Shown here: positions 21,679-24,504 of the stretch, piece after piece
Numbering within the stretch: position 1 is the stretch's first letter
How the letters are laid out: the number at the start of each line of letters is the position of its first letter
Assembly: GCA_022360105.1 (NCBI GenBank)
Contig: JAKSDL010000134.1
Coordinates: 1 to 24,504, forward strand
Direction of reading: 5' to 3'
Origin: Pseudomonadota bacterium
GTDB lineage: Bacteria; SAR324; XYD2-FULL-50-16; JAHJRI01
DNA: 24,504 nt
The notes under the pieces: model-generated
Told to the model about the DNA's origin: nothing
Database searches by the model: none
Seen by the model: the letters and a program-made list of their open reading frames with translations, nothing else
Made by a program: the position numbers and the translations under genes

Positions 21679-23142
21679 ATGAAACCGAACCCACCTGATC
21701 CCCAACACTTCGAACGTCTTTTTAGAATGCTGCTGGACGGCATTCCTTCGTCCGTCATCGTGATCGACCCTGACTTAAGCGTAGCCGATGTTAATCGCAA
21801 TTTTCTGGAAAAAAGCCGACGCTTGAAATCCGATGTTGTGAACCAGCACATTCGGTTGGTTTTCCCGCCCGAATTGACCGCACAACTGGACCTTGTTGCC
21901 CAGATCCGCAAGGTATTTTCCCGAAAAAAGGCCCAAACAGGCCATCGTATCTCTTACAGAGCCCCTGGCATTCCACAAAGAATCTACTATTATTCACTGC
22001 TGCCATTCACCTGGCAGGAGGAGGTCAGGCATGTGATCCTGCTGATGGTGGATATTACCGAACAGGTGGAGCTGAGCAACCGGATTGAAGAAAAAGAGAA
22101 GTATCTGGCAAATGTGATGGATAGTACCACGGATTTGATTGTTTCCACCAATTTCCAATTGGAGATTGTCGCCTGGAACCGGGCAATAGAAGAGGTTACG
22201 GGAAAAGCATTTCCCGAAGTCAAGGGTAGCAGTTTTTTAAATCTATTCGGGCCGGACCAATCACAAAATATAGAGCAGAAATTGGTTCTCTTGAGAAATG
22301 AAAAAGTTGATGCCTGTCTCATGGAGTCAAAGCTTGTTTCCAATGCGGGTGTATCCAGGGAGATTGCCTGGAAGTGTTCACTTCTACAAGATCCGAACCT
22401 CGATTGTCCGGGTTTTGTTTTCATTGGCAGAGATTTAACCGAAGCCAACCAGTTAAAACACCAGCTGCAGCAAGCAAACAAGCTCGCCAGCCTTGGCATG
22501 ATGGCAGGAGCCATTGCTCATCAAATCAGAAATCCACTGGGAATCTGCTCTTCGGCTGCTCAGTTCCTGAATGAACCCGATCTTGAGCCCGAATTTCGTG
22601 ACGAATGTATTCAAAAAATCTATTCCAGCTCTCAAAAGGTGTCTTCGATTATTGAAACTATGCTTAAATTGGCACCGCATCAAGAGCATTTTGAAAAAAA
22701 AGTTTTCAATATCATTTCCCTGCTCAGGGAGACCTTAAAAGAAACCTTTGAATGCCATGCAATCAACCATATCAAACGAGTTGACAACTTGCCTCATCTT
22801 CCGGCTTATGTGAACGGAAATGCGCAATTGATCAAGCAGACGTTTATCAACCTGATTCATAACAGCATGGAAGCCATGCCACAGGGTGGTATTATCTCGA
22901 TTGCTGCCGAAAAACATCAACGGGAAATTGTGATTTCGATCAAGGACACGGGACACGGAATCAGCGATCAGCAAATGGATCAGGTATTTGATCCTTTTTT
23001 TTCAAATTCTGAGGATGGGACTGGGATGGGATTGGGATTATCAATTTGCCACTCGATCATTGCCATGCACGGTGGCGGCATCAGATTGACCAGCAAGGTT
23101 AATGAAGAAACGACTGCCTGGATTACGTTACCGATCGTTTAG
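21679..23142 (+). CDS. gvrB: NtrB/AtoS-like PAS histidine kinase (gvrB-like)
   Basis: This 487-aa soluble sensor kinase has two PAS domains (about 12-130, LLDGIPSSVIVIDPDLSVAD; about 140-255, NVMDSTTDLIVSTNFQLEIV). They are followed by HisKA with H281 in LGMMAGAIAHQIRNPLG and HATPase (NLIHNSMEAMPQGG, DTGHGIS, GTGMGLGLSIC). The H-box 'LA.LG.M.A.IAH.IRNPL' is that of NtrB/AtoS/ZraS kinases, which pair with NtrC-type activators. The only such activator here is the frameshifted one at 15794, so I infer they are partners. It is the last gene of the cluster, 18 bp after gvpF/L copy 3. No transmembrane segments are evident, so it senses a cytoplasmic signal. No clear terminator follows. Confidence 0.93.
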   Translation: MKPNPPDPQHFERLFRMLLDGIPSSVIVIDPDLSVADVNRNFLEKSRRLKSDVVNQHIRLVFPPELTAQLDLVAQIRKVFSRKKAQTGHRISYRAPGIPQRIYYYSLLPFTWQEEVRHVILLMVDITEQVELSNRIEEKEKYLANVMDSTTDLIVSTNFQLEIVAWNRAIEEVTGKAFPEVKGSSFLNLFGPDQSQNIEQKLVLLRNEKVDACLMESKLVSNAGVSREIAWKCSLLQDPNLDCPGFVFIGRDLTEANQLKHQLQQANKLASLGMMAGAIAHQIRNPLGICSSAAQFLNEPDLEPEFRDECIQKIYSSSQKVSSIIETMLKLAPHQEHFEKKVFNIISLLRETLKETFECHAINHIKRVDNLPHLPAYVNGNAQLIKQTFINLIHNSMEAMPQGGIISIAAEKHQREIVISIKDTGHGISDQQMDQVFDPFFSNSEDGTGMGLGLSICHSIIAMHGGGIRLTSKVNEETTAWITLPIV

Positions 23143-23343
23143 CTCCCAGTCTGCCGTCCTCTTGCTTTCCCTGCCTGATCCCATGACTTCAGCTCTCCTA
23201 TAATGGCCGATCAATTCACAGCCGGTTCTACAAATTAGGTAAATCAGGTGACAGTATACCTATTTCTTGGTAGTCAATGACAAAAGTACTTAGCGATTTG
23301 ACAAAATAGGTATACTGTCACCTGATTTCCAATGGACTTCTAA
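23143..23343. other. Boundary region between gas-vesicle cluster and cassette array
   Basis: No reading frame is supported here. It contains the 25-bp inverted repeat (23241-23328). I see no intrinsic terminator for the gas-vesicle operon and no attI site or integrase gene. Confidence 0.45.
23241..23328. repeat. REPIN-like element with perfect 25-bp inverted repeats
   Basis: The left arm at 23241-23265 and right arm at 23304-23328 are exact reverse complements (25/25), separated by 38 bases. The arm contains CAGGTGACAGTATACCTATT. Such 'GGTGACAGTATAC' inverted repeats are, from memory, common in deltaproteobacterial genomes around REP-type (RAYT/Y1) transposases, so this is likely a non-autonomous REP doublet. 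No transposase is in the window. Confidence 0.75.
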
Positions 23344-23502
23344 CACCTCTTAGCCGCCAATTTAAGGAACAAGGATGTATGGGCAAAGTCAAAAAACAAT
23401 CTTAAAGACCAAGGTTTTTCAGCAATAGTGACGTTTGTTAAAGATTTATCAGTTGGCTTTGCAAAGAAGAAGGTTAAAGAACTGCTAGATGAGGGTGCTT
23501 AA
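23344..23502 (+). pseudogene. Truncated integron-cassette ORF
   Basis: An open frame of 52 codons with no ATG ends in TAA at 23500-23502, inside the first attC site, as cassette genes commonly do. Its C-terminal part reads IVTFVKDLSVGFAKKKVKEL followed by LDEGA and looks protein-like, while the 5' part is cut by a stop at 23341, 12 bases after the REPIN-like element. I take it as the remains of a cassette gene whose start was lost, perhaps when that element inserted. Family unknown. Confidence 0.4.
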
Positions 23503-23613
23503 CAAATTTATCAACCGGACCACATATCGCCGCTGCTGGACTATAATTATGTGATCTTGGCAAAACTATTTATAATCAAAGTCCAGTGCAGTGTCCGGTT
23601 ATAATGGCGTTAG
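23497..23613 (+). other. Integron attC recombination site 1
   Basis: It begins GCTTAAC (23497-23503) and ends GCGTTAG (23607-23613). The inner boxes pair as TTAT-C-AACCGGAC (23508-23520) against GTCCGGTTATAA (23593-23604), perfect except for one unpaired C at 23512, the extrahelical base typical of attC. A second stem, CTGGACT / AGTCCAG (23536-23542 / 23580-23586), closes the hairpin. About 117 bp long. Recombination would be at G/TT, 23609-23610. Confidence 0.82.
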
Positions 23614-23645
23614 CGTGCATTCATTACAAATATCATTTAATTGGT

Positions 23646-23882
23646 TTATAAATCTTGTTTTTCTGAAACGACTGTCATATTTCCTACAGAACTAGATATT
23701 TTTTGTAGTAGCTCATCCACTTCATCGAATATTAGGCTGATTCCTCGTGCTACTTCATTTCCTGAATTTGGCTCTTCTTCAGCAATATATATTGAGATGC
23801 GGTTCAATAAAGCAATAATCGAACGTACACACTTAATGTAATACAGTGTCATTGTCACGGATTTATGATGTCTATTTTTCAT
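23646..23882 (-). CDS. Hypothetical cassette protein
   Basis: This 78-aa protein is encoded on the minus strand within the integron cassette, opposite to the cassette direction. Support comes from AAAGGA five bases before its ATG (complement of 23888-23893) and a protein-like composition: a mildly hydrophobic helix LYYIKCVRSIIALLNRISIY, then EEEPNSGNEVARGISLIFDE. I recognise no family. It diverges from the XRE-type regulator at 24093 and shares with it a 210-bp control region containing two palindromes, so the regulator may control it. A small two-gene module such as a toxin-antitoxin-like or defence pair is possible but unproven. Confidence 0.55.
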   Translation of the reverse strand: MKNRHHKSVTMTLYYIKCVRSIIALLNRISIYIAEEEPNSGNEVARGISLIFDEVDELLQKISSSVGNMTVVSEKQDL

Positions 23883-24092
23883 TACATTCCTTTAGTACGT
23901 TAAGGTCTTTAAGCGAACAGTATGATGTTATTTGAATTTAATGAATTCTCTTGATAAGTTTTTTTCTTAAAGATGAAAATCAATTGATTTTAATTACGGT
24001 AATACCGTAATAATTTGCATTATGCCGGTGTCTCCGTATTTAGTAAAGTATAATTTTGCTAGCCTCTCAAAAAATACTCAGAGAGGTTACAA
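23883..24092. promoter_or_regulatory. Divergent control region with two adjacent palindromes
   Basis: AAAATCAATTGATTTT (23976-23991) is a perfect 16-bp palindrome. One base later comes ATTACGGTA-A-TACCGTAAT (23993-24011), with perfect 9-bp arms around a single A. TTGATT (23984-23989) with TAATAA (24008-24013) at 18 bp could be a promoter overlapped by the second palindrome; TATAAT at 24049-24054 is another -10 candidate with a weak -35. The layout suits autoregulation by the XRE protein encoded just downstream. Confidence 0.5.
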
Positions 24093-24368
24093 ATGGAAGA
24101 ACAAAAAAACATTTCCGGTATCAGGATCAAAGAAGCTAGGCTAGCTCGTGGTAAACAACAAATCGAAATTGCTATTGAGCTTAATATAGCAAGAACAAGT
24201 TATGCCGATCTTGAAAATGGAAGAAGACCTGTCTTCGATAAAGAATTGAAATTTCTAAGTAAATACCTAAATGTTGATGTAAGATGGTTATTAGGGATGA
24301 ATGAAGCGGATGAACCTGTGTTCCCCAGTAAAAATAAGAACATAAAAAGAGTGAAAAGAAAAAGATAA
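24093..24368 (+). CDS. XRE/Cro-type helix-turn-helix regulator in an integron cassette
   Basis: This 91-aa protein has an HTH_3 (Cro/C1) domain over residues 5-66: IRIKEARLARGKQQIEIAIE, then IARTSYADLENGRRPVFDKE and LKFLSKYLNVDVRWLLG. The recognition helix is around TSYADLENG. A basic tail (KNKNIKRVKRKR) follows. The start ATG 24093 is supported by GAGAGG (24081-24086). Base composition is clearly more AT-rich than the gas-vesicle genes, consistent with acquired cassette DNA. It ends 22 bp before attC site 2. It probably represses its own promoter and that of the divergent gene. Confidence 0.88.
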   Translation: MEEQKNISGIRIKEARLARGKQQIEIAIELNIARTSYADLENGRRPVFDKELKFLSKYLNVDVRWLLGMNEADEPVFPSKNKNIKRVKRKR

Positions 24369-24390
24369 GAGAATAAAATCAAATAAAACA

Positions 24391-24504
24391 GCTAACAAGT
24401 TTCTGGAGGCGACGGCAACCGTCCGAAGTAGCTTCAAATTTTTTGTTTTTGGTTATTTATACGTGAGTTCACGTTCAACATGGCCGCGCCTCAGAATGGC
24501 GTTA
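24391..24504 (+). other. Integron attC recombination site 2 (reaches window end)
   Basis: It begins GCTAACAAG (24391) and ends GGCGTTA at the last base. Inner boxes pair as TTCTG-G-AGGCG (24401-24411) against CGCCTCAGAA (24487-24496), perfect apart from one unpaired G at 24406, the expected extrahelical base. Together with site 1 it bounds one complete ~890-bp cassette. The site is unrelated to site 1 in its centre, as usual for attC sites. Confidence 0.8.

Noticed and set aside
1..24504. CRISPR array, tRNA or rRNA genes
   Set aside because: No regularly spaced direct repeats and no tRNA- or rRNA-like sequence were noticed; the 21-bp repeats at 10728-10832 encode a coiled coil.

Overview
The window is almost entirely one gas-vesicle (flotation organelle) gene cluster, all on the + strand from about 1742 to 23142. 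It is followed by the start of an integron-type gene-cassette array running off the right edge. The host is a Gram-negative bacterium that uses sigma-54. Many two-component proteins, a four-Cys C-terminal module seen often in deltaproteobacterial regulators, and moderate GC suggest Desulfobacterota, but no rRNA or housekeeping gene is present to prove it.

Layout. 1-716: the tail of a HEPN-domain gene and a degenerate structured repeat. 717-1409: a response regulator with a Cys4 C-terminus. 1410-1741: control region with two palindromes whose centres lie 21 bp apart and a sigma-54 promoter about 110 bp further on. 1742-8740: structural and assembly genes in the order gvpA, a gvpC-like gene, gvpN, a small charged protein (gvpV position), gvpF/L-1, gvpG, a tandem ArsA/Get3-type ATPase, a second gvpA-family gene, gvpK and a third gvpA-family gene. 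8740-15275: a signalling island embedded in the operon (cheR, cheB, a kinase-like protein lacking its phospho-acceptor His, a REC-kinase hybrid, a single-domain response regulator, a PAS kinase and a GNAT acetyltransferase). 15306-23142: a charged coiled-coil protein, an NtrC-type sigma-54 activator broken by a +1 frameshift in an A10 tract, gvpH (Hsp20), a Cdc48/VAT-like double AAA ATPase, two more gvpF/L genes and an NtrB-like kinase. 23143-24504: a perfect inverted-repeat (REPIN-like) element, a truncated cassette ORF, attC site 1, a cassette with two divergent small genes (one XRE-type), and attC site 2 cut by the window end.

How it works together. Outside the signalling island, the gene order matches, as I remember it, the gas-vesicle cluster of Serratia sp. 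ATCC 39006 (A1-C-N-V-F1-G-W-A2-K-A3-Y-gvrA-H-Z-F2-F3-gvrB). The likely circuit is: NtrB-like kinase (21679) -> NtrC-like activator (15794) -> twin palindromes upstream of the sigma-54 promoter -> gvpA operon. The signalling island adds chemotaxis-type methylation/demethylation enzymes and three kinase-like proteins, two sharing an N-terminal domain I do not recognise. Its tight coupling to the gvp genes suggests that buoyancy is tuned by a sensory system made in step with the organelle. That coupling, the A10 frameshift in the master activator and the cassette array next door are the main points of interest.
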